From Drosophila persimilis (lineage: Eukaryota > Arthropoda > Insecta > Diptera > Drosophilidae): 64,000 bases of DNA. The notes beneath the pieces were generated by a model. That model was not told the DNA's origin. It searched no databases and was given only the letters and a program-made list of their open reading frames with translations. Position 1 is the first letter of the stretch; each line of letters starts with the position of its first letter. The position numbers were made by a program, and so were the translations under genes. The DNA lies in contig NW_020825565.1 of assembly GCF_003286085.1 (NCBI RefSeq), positions 1-64,000 of the forward strand. Reading direction: 5' to 3'. This document shows positions 1 to 10,505 of this stretch, in pieces.

Positions 1-719
1 CCGGAGTGGCCGTGATGGTGGTGTCGGTATTTGTGGTCCTCACATACCCGGTAATGGTGGCTGGAGCCGGTCCAGGAATTGGAGGAAGTGCCTCCAACCA
101 GGTGGCGGAGTCGGTGGATTGACGTCTCAGTATCGCTGCGTTTGCCACGGCGCCGGTGGTTGCGCTGTCGGCGCTGGCTTCGCCGTCGGCGGCGCTGTCG
201 TAGCTGGCAGTGGAAATGGCTGATTTGGGGCGATCCCTGGCTGTGACGCCGTGTGGTCCTCGTCATCGTCGTCCTCTTCTGGCAGTGGATCCGCGTGGCA
301 TAGCTGCGCTGGATTGGCTTTGGTTGGATTTGGTAATAAAGTTTTTCGACCGACGCGAGTGGAGATTTTGTCAAGTCAGATTGTTCACACAGTTTTTTCG
401 CTTTTTTTTTCCAATATATACCCGCTTTGGGTTGAGGGCTCACAGTGCTCCAACTAGGGAGGAACTGAGAGGCTGGGGTGTGAGCCGCCAGCAACCAAGC
501 GCGTTGCTTTATTAATTTCTGTTTGTGGGCAGTATATGTCTTAATTTAGTAGCTGTACATTTTTGTTGTTTGTTTGTTTTACAATTTAACTTTAAACGGC
601 ACTCAAACACACTAGTACATTTAATGGCACAATAATTTACAAACATATAAACTGCAGCAACGTTAAACACTTGTAACCTCGACTAGGCCCGCAGTCAGCA
701 GGGGGGGGGGGGGGGGGGG
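1..719. other. GC-rich flank, unassigned, ending in a 19-G run
   Basis: GC-rich sequence (1-350) followed by AT-rich sequence and an uninterrupted run of 19 G (701-719) directly against the first base of an LTR. Short open stretches exist on both strands (an acidic, proline-rich one on the minus strand in 80-330) but all are broken and none has a recognisable domain. It may be the end of another retroelement leader or gag; I cannot assign it. Confidence 0.4.
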
Positions 720-1198
720 TGTAGTATGCTCATATTAAAGTAAAGTAAAGTATTCATTATTTCGAATACCCACTGTACCGACGGTACTTAAAGAATACAC
801 ACTGTAACACTTTGTTTCAGTGTTTACGTAACAATAAAGTCCCAGACATTCTGGGTGATCGTATTACGATTCACTCAAGAATGCCTCGAGCGACCCAAGT
901 GCAGCGTCAGCATGTTCCCATGACTTGACGGCACTAATATACATGCATACACACATATATCTTCCCTCGCGCTCTCGCTGCCAACAGCGCTGAGCATATA
1001 CATATTAACATATAAGAGATAAGAACACATAGTTCTGCCGCTCCGCTGCCGGCGTCACTGGCAGCGCAGCTCCGCGGCTTTTGGCTTACAAAAGCCCAAA
1101 CCACAATTGTAAAATACAGAAGAGAAATCACAATAAAACAGATCGGAGGGTTGAGCCCCAACGATCCAACAAAAAGGATTTGAACATTTCATTTTACA
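720..1198 (+). repeat. 5' LTR of the 412-like element
   Basis: Starts TGTAGTATG and ends TTTTACA immediately before the primer site, about 479 bp. The same sequence recurs at 8352-8810. The short open frame inside it on the minus strand is not a gene. Confidence 0.92.
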
Positions 1199-1220
1199 TG
1201 GCGACCGTGACAGGACTCGA
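1199..1220 (+). other. Primer-binding site, tRNA-Arg type
   Basis: TGGCGACCGTGACAGGACTC matches the reverse complement of the 3' end of tRNA-Arg, the primer used by 412 and mdg1. It directly abuts the LTR end, which fixes the LTR boundary. Confidence 0.9.
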
Positions 1221-1718
1221 TATGTCCTACGCGATGGATCAATCTAAGGATTGAGAAAAAAAAAAGAGAGAAATTTTTAAAAAAAAAAGTGTTAAAATTT
1301 TGAAAGACAAAGAATGGCCGAAAAAAAAAAAAAATATAATACCATGTGATTTTGTTTTAAAAAATCGGACCAAGTCAAAAGAAAATTGGAAAAACTATTG
1401 AAACAGTGTTGTCCCCAGTGCCAGTGCCAAGAAAAAAAAAACCCAGCAGAAAGCCAAACCAGCCGTTTCGCCAGACCCATGCACGACTGCCGACGATATT
1501 ACGCACAAACCCATGTTGCATTATAATTTATACCCTTAAATTTGGCGGCTACAATGCGGCCAGGAATACATAATACCCAAGGAGATATAACAGCCCGCGC
1601 TACAAAGAGCGTACACGCAATATAAAAACCTGTGCGAAGACCAGCACCGGCGCCACTAGACCCAGCAAGGACCAATAATATAAGTGCGAGTGGCATAGGA
1701 CCGCCCCTTGCACCGTCG

Positions 1719-2054
1719 ATGGACAGTAACACAACCACTCCAGCAGCAGAAAATGCACCAGACTTCGCCGACGCTGCTCCTACCGAGCAAAGGGACGCAC
1801 TCAGCCTACAAGAGGCATTAGAAGTGTATCCAAACGATGGACCACGCCCACTCACAATAGCTGAGTACAGGGCACGACAAGAAAAACGCCCAAGGAAGAA
1901 AACAAAGAGGGGCGGCCGGATCAAACGGCTGCTTCAACAACGACGTCTGGAGCGGGACCTGGAAAAAACATATACAAATGAAGAGGACCGACAACGCTGC
2001 CAAGAGCGCATCAAGGAAATCAACAACAAACAACTTCGCACTGGTGCGAAGTAA
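1719..2054 (+). CDS. Accessory ORF 1 of 412-like element (111 aa, basic coiled region)
   Basis: Opens at the first ATG (1719); an in-frame open stretch reaches back to about 1632 without an ATG. The first half is acidic and Ala/Pro-rich. A RPLTIAEYRARQ motif follows, then a strongly basic block (KRPRKKTKRGGRIKR) and a charged, probably helical tail. It lies in the leader between primer site and gag, where 412/mdg1-type elements carry small ORFs of unclear role. The basic block suggests nucleic-acid binding or nuclear targeting (inference). No catalytic domain is visible. Confidence 0.6.
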   Translation: MDSNTTTPAAENAPDFADAAPTEQRDALSLQEALEVYPNDGPRPLTIAEYRARQEKRPRKKTKRGGRIKRLLQQRRLERDLEKTYTNEEDRQRCQERIKEINNKQLRTGAK

Positions 2055-2494
2055 CGCAATTGAGCTGCAGAAATGCCATGCCTCATATTGCCAATAATTA
2101 TAATATTCTATCTCGAGTTGAAGCACCCTTAAAGTGCAACTTGAAAATACTAACCTCTGTTAGGCTATTACTAAAAGCATGTGATCGATATTGAATTATA
2201 TAATGAAAAACCTGTAAATCGATCACATGTCCCTTAACATTTTTTTTCTTCCTTCATTTTGATCAAATATATATAAAAAAAAAAAAATTTATATTTATTA
2301 AATTTTAAAGAAAAAAAAAAAAGGAAGGGTATATAGATATGTGTGTCCATGAGAAAAAAAAAGATTTTTAGTAATTTTTTTTTATTATTGAAAAGAATAA
2401 ATGAATAGCAAATAATAATAAAAAAAAAAAAAAAATAAATAAAAATAAAAACCCCAACATTGTAGAAACCAATTTTTGAGAGAAAATCATCACC
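2055..2494 (+). other. AT-rich leader of the 412-like element
   Basis: Very A/T-rich with many homopolymer A and T runs. No convincing ORF on either strand. Confidence 0.6.
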
Positions 2495-2722
2495 ATGGGT
2501 TGGTTCGGTTCTGACGATAGTCAGACCAAAGACAATACGGCCAATGTGGTCAATAATGTCAAAATAATAGACCACAGGGATGATCTCAATGCACTCTGGT
2601 TATTACTTCTGATTTTAACCATTGTCACTGTTTTACAATTCCTTTTAACATTGTATGTAAAACATAATAAGATAATTAAAAAGAGATATATGAGTAGGGC
2701 AAACAATTTAGATAGAGTTTAA
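2495..2722 (+). CDS. Accessory ORF 2 of 412-like element: small single-pass membrane protein (75 aa)
   Basis: ATG in a good animal initiation context (ATCACCATGG). The first ~30 residues are polar and start MGWFGSDDS; one hydrophobic segment follows at about residues 35-54 (Leu/Ile/Val-rich), then a basic tail (KHNKIIKKRY). The topology predicts a short single-pass membrane protein with its positive side after the segment. The frame is intact, with TAA before a poly-A run. I recall similar small ORFs ahead of gag in 412-type elements, but no function is known to me. Trp at position 3 does not fit the usual myristoylation pattern. Confidence 0.65.
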   Translation: MGWFGSDDSQTKDNTANVVNNVKIIDHRDDLNALWLLLLILTIVTVLQFLLTLYVKHNKIIKKRYMSRANNLDRV

Positions 2723-2843
2723 AAAAAAAAAAAAAATTGGTCTCAACGACCCCTAGGAGCATAATAGAGCTCGAATACATGTACATGGGTACACTTCAGG
2801 TAGAATTCCCGCTTTTAATATATTGTTACAAAGACAAAATAAA

Positions 2844-3152
2844 ATGTCTCGTAGAACAGCAGCAGCCATTAGGGCTACCCACGACAGGAATGAAAATTTC
2901 GAATATAGAGCTAAAGCAATCTTAGCCGCATTCCCCAATCCAATTAGCATATACGAGTTCGAATACTCATATATGAACGAATATAATTTACCTTTTTCAC
3001 CACTAATTCATTGTGATGCCACACAAAAAGGTATCGTATTATCAACCATACCCGGCATCCTCGTAAACAGCCAAATAATAGAAAACGAAATTTTAGGAAG
3101 AATTGTGATTGCTAATGTTAGATTGTCTTCCAATCGGAATGGACAACATTAA
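2844..3152 (+). CDS. Accessory ORF 3 of 412-like element (102 aa)
   Basis: Starts at ATG 2844 (MSRRTAAAIRATHDRNENF) and stays open to 3152, nine bases before the gag ORF. The N-terminus is basic; the rest is mixed and probably globular, with an aromatic patch (FEYSYMNEY). No family is recognised. Its tight spacing to gag suggests it belongs to the element's coding set or is an upstream part of gag separated by a stop. Confidence 0.55.
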   Translation: MSRRTAAAIRATHDRNENFEYRAKAILAAFPNPISIYEFEYSYMNEYNLPFSPLIHCDATQKGIVLSTIPGILVNSQIIENEILGRIVIANVRLSSNRNGQH

Positions 3153-3161
3153 AAAACACAT

Positions 3162-4479
3162 ATGGACTGGCTTACGATCTGCGCTAAAGTTTGCACTCTA
3201 AGAGCAGAATTCGATAAGTCATACAAATGCTTAACGCAGAACAGACCTACACAAAATAGTACGGTCATTAAACATACAACTAATTTGGTAAACATATATA
3301 ATGAGGTCAGAGAACTTTTTCTAGAAAACAGAGAAAGACTTACTGATATACATTGGTTTCAATCTACAGACGTCTTCAAACGTCTAAGGGAACGATTAGT
3401 ATTCGTTAAAGAAAAATTCAATCTAGACATACACATCCCAAATCTTCTAAACACAGCTGCGACATATATACCAGCTGTAGAATCGGAATCAAGGCCAATA
3501 AGTCCCAGGCCCCCGAATGTAAAAAATATTATCATTATATCGGAAGACGATTCTCGATCAAATAGATCGAACCATCCGGTGAACGACGATAAACCGTCGA
3601 CTAGTTCAGCAAACAGCGTAGTTGGGCAAGAACCAACCACAATGGCAGACGAAACAATTGCCCAACGGGCATATATCAAAGATATTTCGCACGCCATTCC
3701 GGAATTTAATGGACAGAAACTCCATTTACAAAGATTCATTACGGCAGTCAAATTGGTCAATCTAACGAAAGGACCATACGAAAATTTAGCTATAGAAGTA
3801 ATTAAATCAAAAGTAATAGGAACTACATTGTATAAAATACAAGATGAAACCACCATTAGCGCAATAATAAAGAAATTGCAGGACACTATTGTCGGAGAGT
3901 CATCAGATGTTATAAAGGCTAAAATGGCAAAAGTATGCCAAAAAGGCAAAACAGCAGCCCAATTCACAACAGAGATTGATGATATGCGAAAACTTCTAGA
4001 AGCATCATACATTGATGAGGGTTTGCCAGCGAAACACGCCGATAAGTTCAGCTGCAAGGAGGCCATTAGTACAATGGTTAAAAATTGCGAGCACGGCAGG
4101 ACTCAAAACAATACTAGAAGCAGGCACATTCCCAACAATGAATGATGCCGTAGCAAAATATATACAGTGTAGTACAGAGATGACTGGTAGTGCAAGTTCA
4201 ATATTGTACACCAGACAAGGACAAGTCTACCGCGGTAGTAACTTTCGAGGTAACTATCGCGGTGGAGGAAATGGTCGTGGTTACAACCACAACCATATTT
4301 ACAACAATAGTTATAATAACAATAGAGGTCGTGTTGGCTATAGGGGAAATAACCGTAATAACGGTGGAACCTATAACAACCAAAGATACAATAGCAATGG
4401 AAACACACGACAGAACAATGTTCGTGTTACACAGACAGCTTCGGGAAACTCCCAAGATCCTTTAGATACACTAAATTAA
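3162..4479 (+). pseudogene. gag of the 412-like element, one frameshift
   Basis: Structural protein of the virus-like particle. The first frame (ATG 3162 to 4145) has a helical N-terminal region, an acidic/Ser/Pro linker (about residues 105-160) and a capsid-like region. Near 4080-4095 (a TTAAAAATT stretch) the capsid-like reading continues in the next frame to 4479. The C-terminus is rich in Arg, Gly and Asn (RGNYRGGGNGRG and related) instead of CCHC knuckles, as in 412/mdg1 Gag. The shift looks like a single-base lesion, because it falls within a domain and not at the gag-pol border; it would stop production of the nucleocapsid end. Confidence 0.8.
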
Positions 4480-4523
4480 AAAATCCAGCGGTTCACACAA
4501 TCAACCTCAATCTCAATATATTC

Positions 4524-7500
4524 GTGGCATTCCTCAATTCTAAAACAGGAAAACAACTTACATTCCTTATAGATACCGGTGCCAATATATCATTATTAAA
4601 AGAAAATTCAGATGTCTTTAACGACATTCAAACAAAAAATAAAATAGATATTCAAGGAATAGGGGAAGGTATAATAACATCCCAAGGCCTTGCCCTAATA
4701 GAGCTACAGACGGATAAGTACATAATTCCACACAATTTCCATTTAGTTAATCAAAATTTTGCAATTCCGTGTGATGGAATAATAGGCATTGATTTCATAA
4801 AAGAATTAAACTGCCTAATAGACTTAAAACCTGCAGAGGATTGGTTAATAATACGACCAAATAATATAAAAATTAAAATTTATGTTCCAATAACATACAG
4901 TTCTGGTAACAATACAATTCTTCTACCAGCAAGATCACAAGTTGTCAGAAAAATAGAATTAACTTCCGATATAGAAACCATATTGATCCCAAACCAGGAA
5001 ATTCAACCTGGTATTTATGTAGCAAATACAATAACTTCAAAAAATAATACATTTGTCCGATTGCTGAATACAACCAGTACCAACCAATTAGTACATATAA
5101 ATAACATACAATATGAACCACTTTCGAATTACAAGGTAATTCAAACAACTCAAAAAATCCGAGAAAAAACTGTCATAGCTGAATTAAGCAAACATTTCCC
5201 AGTACAATTCAAGAAGCAATTAACTAAACTATGTACAAATTTTAGTGACGTATTCGGGCTTGAAACCGAATCAATCACAACAAATAATTTTTATAAACAG
5301 AAATTGAGATTGAGGGATGACGAACCTATATATATAAAGAACTATCGAAGTCCGCATAGCCAAGTTGAGGAAATTAAAAAACAAGTAGGAAAATTAATCA
5401 ACGACAATATTGTCGAACCATCCGTATCAGAATACAACAGCCCACTTCTACTTGTCCCAAAGAAAGCCCTTCCGGGTTCAGAACAAAAGAAATGGCGATT
5501 GGTAGTTGACTATCGTCAAATAAACAAAAAACTCCTGGCCGACAAATTTCCACTACCTAGAATTGATGACATTTTGGATCAACTAGGTAGAGCAAAGTAT
5601 TTCTCATGCCTTGACTTAATGTCAGGTTTTCATCAAATCGAACTAGAAGAAAGTTCGCGAAATATAACGTCTTTTTCCACGAGCAATGGCTCATATCGCT
5701 TCACGCGACTACCATTTGGTTTAAAAATAGCGCCGAATTCATTTCAAAGAATGATGACTATAGCATTCTCTGGACTTGAAGCTTCGCAAGCCTTCCTGTA
5801 TATGGACGATCTAATAGTCATGGGTTGTTCCGAAAAACATATGCTTAAAAACTTAACAGATATTTTTGAGATATGTAGGAAACACAACCTAAAATTACAT
5901 CCACAAAAATGTTCATTTTTTATGCATGAAGTGACCTTTCTTGGTCATAAATGCACAGATAAAGGAATCTTGCCAGATGACAAGAAATATGACGTCATCA
6001 AGAACTATCCAGTCCCACATGATGCGGACAGCGCTAGACGATTTATTGCATTTTGCAATTATTATAGACGTTTTATTAAAAACTTCGCCGACTATTCCCG
6101 GCACATAACTAGATTATGTAAAAAGAATGTCCCCTTTGAGTGGTCAACTGAATGTCAAAATGCATTCCAATATTTAAAAGATAAACTTATGGAACCCACT
6201 CTGTTACAGTACCCAGATTTTCAGAAAGAATTTTGCATAATCACCGATGCTAGTAAACAAGCATGTGGAGCGGTTTTAACTCAAAACCATAACGGACTCC
6301 AACTCCCATTAGCATATGCATCACGTTCATTCACAAAAGGTGAAAGTAACAAAAGTACTACAGAACAGGAATTAGCAGCAATTCATTGGGCAATTACCCA
6401 TTTTCGACCATATATCTATGGTAAACACTTTACAGTAAAAACGGATCACAGACCACTAACATACCTATTTTCAATGGTCAATCCTAGCTCAAAACTCACA
6501 CGCATGCGGCTCGAATTAGAAGAATACGACTTTACAGTCGAGTATCTAAAGGGTAAAGATAATCATGTAGCAGATGCGTTATCAAGAATAACCATCACAG
6601 ACCTAAAAAACATACAAAATACGAATAAAGTCCTGAAAGTCACTACCAGGCAACAGAGTAGACAGAAATCCTGCGCAGGAAAAGAAAAAATAGAATTGCC
6701 TAGGCAATCTCTAACAAAAGCTTCAAAGCCCAACGTATATGAAGTCATCAACAATGACGAAGTACGTAAAGTAGTGACCTTGCATGTAAATAATAATTTA
6801 TGTTTTTTCAAACATGGAAAAAAAATTACTGCAAGATATGATGTTAGCGATTTGTATACTAATGGAACCCTTGACTTAGGTCAGTTTTTCCAAAGGCTTG
6901 AAACGCAAGCCGGTAAACAAAAAATCAGCCAACTCAAAGTGGCACCGTGGGAAAATATCTTTGAATACATTTCAATAGATAATTTTAAAAATATGGGCAA
7001 TAAAATATTACGAACAATAAGAGTAGCGCTACTCAACCCGGTGACCCTAATTAAAAATGAAAAAGAAAAAGAAGCAATACTGTCTACATTACATGATGAT
7101 CCCATACAAGGAGGACATACAGGCATAACAAAAACCTTGGCCAAGGTCAAAAGACATTATTTTTGGAAAGGTATGACTAAAGAAATAACCAATTACATAC
7201 GAAAATGTCCAAAATGCCAAAAAGCTAAAGTAACCAAGCACACAATAACTCCATTGACTATTACAGAAACACCATACATGGCTTTTGATAGGGTAATAGT
7301 GGATACGATCGGTCCACTTCCTAAATCAGAACAAGGAAATGAATATGCAGTCACCTTAATATGTGACCTGACAAAATACCTTGTTGCCATACCTATTAGA
7401 AACAAAAGTGCAAATACAGTAGCTAAAGCTATTTTTGAAAATTTTATTCTAAAGTACGGTCCAATGAAGACGTTCATTACGGACATGGGAACAGAATATA

Positions 7501-8105
7501 AAAATTCAATAATTGAAGACTTATGTAAAAATCTAAACATCAAAAACATAACTTCTACTGCACATCATCACCAGACTGTAGGAACCGTGGAGCGAAGCCA
7601 CAGAACATTTAACGAGTTCATACGCTCATACATCTCAGCTGACAAATCAGATTGGGATGTATGGCTGCAATACTTCGTATATTGTTTTAATACAACCCCC
7701 TCTATGGCACATGATTATTGTCCATATGAGCTAGTTTTCGGTAAGACTTCAAACTTACCAGTTCAATTTAATACTATAGATAGAATAGCACCTCTATATA
7801 ACATAGATGATTACTCTAAAGAGAGTAAATATAGATTAGAAATAGCATATAAACGAGCAAGGATTATGCTCGAGGAGCATAAAATTAAAAATAAACAGCT
7901 CTATGACTTAAAGTTAAAAGATTTAAATTTAGCTGTAGGAGATAAAGTTTTATTGAAAAATGAAACAGGACATAAGCTAGATTTTAAATATATAGGACCA
8001 TATAGAGTAGAAAGTATCGGAGAAAGAGATAACGTCATAATCTCCGATAATAAAAACAAAACTCAGAAAGTACATAAGGATAGGTTAAAGATTTGCAATT
8101 ATTAA
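4524..8105 (+). CDS. pol polyprotein (PR-RT-RNase H-IN), 412-like element, intact
   Basis: Continuous frame of 1193 codons. Protease: FLIDTGANIS near residue 17. Reverse transcriptase: LDLMSGFHQ and YMDD near residue 426. RNase H: TDASKQACGAVL, with TDHRPL and [10 protein letters not shown] later. Integrase: an HHCC finger (GGHTGITKT ... CPKCQ), then catalytic Asp near 926, Asp near 986 (TDMGTEY) and Glu (TVERSHR) exactly 35 residues after the second Asp, the D35E signature. No ATG begins the frame. It is open upstream across the gag stop in the -1 frame, so translation probably enters by -1 frameshifting near CTAAATTAAAAAAT. No lesion is seen, so this Pol could be active if supplied with Gag. 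Confidence 0.92.
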   Translation: MAFLNSKTGKQLTFLIDTGANISLLKENSDVFNDIQTKNKIDIQGIGEGIITSQGLALIELQTDKYIIPHNFHLVNQNFAIPCDGIIGIDFIKELNCLIDLKPAEDWLIIRPNNIKIKIYVPITYSSGNNTILLPARSQVVRKIELTSDIETILIPNQEIQPGIYVANTITSKNNTFVRLLNTTSTNQLVHINNIQYEPLSNYKVIQTTQKIREKTVIAELSKHFPVQFKKQLTKLCTNFSDVFGLETESITTNNFYKQKLRLRDDEPIYIKNYRSPHSQVEEIKKQVGKLINDNIVEPSVSEYNSPLLLVPKKALPGSEQKKWRLVVDYRQINKKLLADKFPLPRIDDILDQLGRAKYFSCLDLMSGFHQIELEESSRNITSFSTSNGSYRFTRLPFGLKIAPNSFQRMMTIAFSGLEASQAFLYMDDLIVMGCSEKHMLKNLTDIFEICRKHNLKLHPQKCSFFMHEVTFLGHKCTDKGILPDDKKYDVIKNYPVPHDADSARRFIAFCNYYRRFIKNFADYSRHITRLCKKNVPFEWSTECQNAFQYLKDKLMEPTLLQYPDFQKEFCIITDASKQACGAVLTQNHNGLQLPLAYASRSFTKGESNKSTTEQELAAIHWAITHFRPYIYGKHFTVKTDHRPLTYLFSMVNPSSKLTRMRLELEEYDFTVEYLKGKDNHVADALSRITITDLKNIQNTNKVLKVTTRQQSRQKSCAGKEKIELPRQSLTKASKPNVYEVINNDEVRKVVTLHVNNNLCFFKHGKKITARYDVSDLYTNGTLDLGQFFQRLETQAGKQKISQLKVAPWENIFEYISIDNFKNMGNKILRTIRVALLNPVTLIKNEKEKEAILSTLHDDPIQGGHTGITKTLAKVKRHYFWKGMTKEITNYIRKCPKCQKAKVTKHTITPLTITETPYMAFDRVIVDTIGPLPKSEQGNEYAVTLICDLTKYLVAIPIRNKSANTVAKAIFENFILKYGPMKTFITDMGTEYKNSIIEDLCKNLNIKNITSTAHHHQTVGTVERSHRTFNEFIRSYISADKSDWDVWLQYFVYCFNTTPSMAHDYCPYELVFGKTSNLPVQFNTIDRIAPLYNIDDYSKESKYRLEIAYKRARIMLEEHKIKNKQLYDLKLKDLNLAVGDKVLLKNETGHKLDFKYIGPYRVESIGERDNVIISDNKNKTQKVHKDRLKICNY

Positions 8106-8338
8106 TAATTTTTTAGTATGGCCATACATAAATATAAACCATAAAAATATACTATTCCGCATTTATATTCAAAAACCTTTTAAATTTTATCAATATTAAT
8201 TAAAATTCAATATTCTAATAATTGACTAAAAAAGAAAAAAAATATATATATAAATTGTCTTTTTAAGAATACATAACTCGTATACATATATAGTAAAAGC
8301 TAAAAATAAAATAACTTCATTATATTACGTTATTTTTC

Positions 8339-8351
8339 AAAAGGAGGGAGA
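8339..8351 (+). other. Polypurine tract
   Basis: AAAAGGAGGGAGA directly precedes the 3' LTR and would prime plus-strand DNA synthesis. The preceding 8106-8338 is AT-rich and non-coding. Confidence 0.85.
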
Positions 8352-8810
8352 TGTAGTATGCTCATATTAAAGTAAAGTAAAGTATTCATTATTTCGAATA
8401 CCCACTGTACCGACGGTACTTAAAGAATACACACTGTAACACTTTGTTTCAGTGTTTACGTAACAATAAAGTCCCAGACATTCTGGGTGATCGTATTACG
8501 ATTCACTCAAGAATGCCTCGAGCGACCCAAGTGCAGCGTCAGCATGTTCCCATGACTTGACGGCACTAATATACATGCATACACACATATATCTTCCCTC
8601 GCGCTCTCGCTGCCAACAGCGCTGAGCATATACATATTAACATATAAGAGATAAGAACACATAGTTCTGCCGCTCCGCTGCCGGCGTCACTGGCAGCGCA
8701 GCTCCGCGGCTTTTGGCTTACAAAAGCCCAAAACCACAATTGTAAAATACAGAAGAGAAATCACAATAAAACAGATCGGAGGGTTGAGCCCCAACGATCC
8801 AACAAAAAGG
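8352..8810 (+). repeat. 3' LTR of the 412-like element, lacking its last ~20 bp
   Basis: Matches 720-1177 apart from an extra A in the AAAGCCCAAAACC stretch. Homology stops after AACAAAAAGG, where the 5' LTR runs on for about 20 bases. A target duplication therefore cannot be checked. Confidence 0.88.
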
Positions 8811-9406
8811 GGCAAGGGAAAAAGAGAAAAAGAGAGAGATAAACTTTTCGGCACTTTGACGGAGGCACTAAACCTCAAACACGACTCGACTCCACAACGT
8901 TCACGACACGACTTTTTCTCATTTGGACAGAGATCCAGACTCGAGACCATTCCACGATCGGGGCAAAAGGCTCCAAAAGTACGAATTGTCAAGAGGGTGT
9001 CAAGTGTGTGTGTGTGTGGTGTGAGTCAAAAAAGTAAAGTGGAGCCACGCTCAAAAGTATGCTGTCCCTTCTTTGTAATTCTCCCTAACTTAAAATTTGA
9101 TTTGTAATCCCCTGTGAGTTTGTCAACTTGATGTTTTGTTGGTTGTAATGCGGTATGTGGTCTTCAGTCCCCTCTACTACCCTTGCCGCCTGCTGAGGGT
9201 AGACGACTAGGAATGTATCATGTACATGTGGGCGGGCAGTTTTTAGGGAACGTAGTTTATTATGCGAAGACTAGCATTTTTGGCTCAATTTAGACCGTAG
9301 TGGTGGGGTGTGGCGGCAACTGATGCTGATTTGAAGGTCGATTTCGAAACCGATAATCAATTGTCAGCACCGTTGCCGCCGAAGATTTATCACAGATTGT
9401 AATAAT
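8811..9406. other. Unassigned sequence, GA-rich at its left end
   Basis: Begins with a GA-rich run against the broken LTR and includes a short TG microsatellite (9001-9020). The rest is mixed, with no domain-bearing frame. I see no recognisable feature in it. Confidence 0.4.
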
Positions 9407-10505
9407 TATACCCGATACTCAAAATGAGTATTGGGGTATATTAGATTTGTGGTAAAAGTGGATGTGTGTAACGTCCAGAAGGAATCGTTTCCGACCCTAT
9501 AAAGTATATATATTCTTGATCAGCATCAATAGCCGAGTCGATTGAGCCCTGTCTGTCTGTCCGTCTGTCCGTCTGTCCGTCCCCTTCAGCGCCTAATGCT
9601 CAAAGACTATAAGAGCTAGAGCAACGATGTTTTGGATCCAGACTTCTGTGATATGTCACTGCTCCAAAAATATTTCAAAACTTTGCCCCGCCCACTTCCG
9701 CCCCCACAAAGGGCGAAAATCTGTGGCATCCACAATTTCGACGATACGAGAAAACTAAAAACGCAGATTCGTAGTAGATGACTATATCTTCTAGAGTGCA
9801 AAATCTGAACCAGATCGTATAATTATTACAGCCAGAATCACGAAAACAATTTCACTCTTTCTCGCTCTGTCTCACTCTAACACACAGGTTTCATGGTCGG
9901 TTTTGCCAATTGCAAAATATGAGTTCAAGGATCTCAGAACCTATAAAAGCCAGAGCAACCAAATTTGGTATCCACACTCCTGTGATATCGGACCTTGACC
10001 GTTTCCTGTCCAAATTTCGCCACACCCCCTTCCGCCCCCGCAAAGGACGAAAATCTGAGGCAACCACAAATCTCAGAGACTATTAAGGCTATAGTAACTA
10101 AATTTGGTGCACACACTCCTTTAAGATGTCACTATAAAACGTATATCTCAGAATTTCGCCCCACCTCCATCCGCCCCCACAAAGGACGAAAATCTGTTGC
10201 ATCCACAATATTGCAGATTTGAGAAAACTAAAAACGCAGAATCATAGATAATGACCATATCTATTAGATTGCTGAATCTGGATCAGATCAGACCATTTTT
10301 TTAGCCAAAAGGAACAAATCAATTTGCAGTGGCTACGCAGCGCCCGACGTCACGCTCAGACTGATTTTCTGTCTCTCTCGCACGCACTCTTTGTCGTGTC
10401 GTTAAATATTAGCGGCGTCTGCCGGAGGAGAGCCATACTGACTTAGTATCGGGTATAACCTTAGAGTTGCGGTGTCCGCAGCAACTCACAACGTTCCCCC
10501 TCGTT
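9407..10505 (+). mobile_element. DINE-1/Helentron copy 1 (subtype a), full length
   Basis: Runs from TTATACCCGATACTC to the hairpin GAGTTGC...GCAACTC and CCCCCTCGTT. Subterminal inverted repeats (TATACCCGATACT / AGTATCGGGTATA), a CTGTCCGTCTGTCCGTC microsatellite and several GGGGGCGGAAG-type blocks are internal landmarks. Subtype a is defined by GTTTTGCCAATTGC. It has no coding capacity; such elements depend on a Helentron Rep/helicase in trans. It interrupts the gag start of the minus-strand leader fragment to its right. Confidence 0.88.

Larger units (their letters stand above)
720..8810 (+). mobile_element. 412/mdg1-clade Ty3/Gypsy LTR retrotransposon, nearly complete
   Basis: Two LTRs, a tRNA-Arg-type primer site, three small ORFs, gag, pol and a polypurine tract lie in the standard order. 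There is no envelope gene: pol stops at 8105 and only AT-rich sequence separates it from the 3' LTR. The primer site, the long leader with accessory ORFs and the RG-rich, knuckle-less gag point to the 412/mdg1/Stalker group; the exact family is not fixed. The LTRs match over about 458 bp with a single 1-base indel noticed, so the insertion is young. The 3' LTR loses its last ~20 bases and meets GA-rich sequence at 8811. Gag carries one frameshift; pol is intact. Confidence 0.9.

Noticed and set aside
934-1161. 75-codon minus-strand frame in the 412-like LTR
   Set aside because: It overlaps LTR sequence, is opposite to transcription and shows no conserved domain.
2234-2575. 113-codon minus-strand Phe/Ile-rich frame
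   Set aside because: It arises from poly-A/T runs in the leader and has the composition of low-complexity DNA.
9616-10222. Recurrent 60-100 codon open frames in every DINE-1 (also at 18.1, 20.3, 31.0, 40.9, 42.2 and 47.7 kb)
   Set aside because: They are identical by descent from the non-coding element, lie on both strands and match no Rep or helicase.
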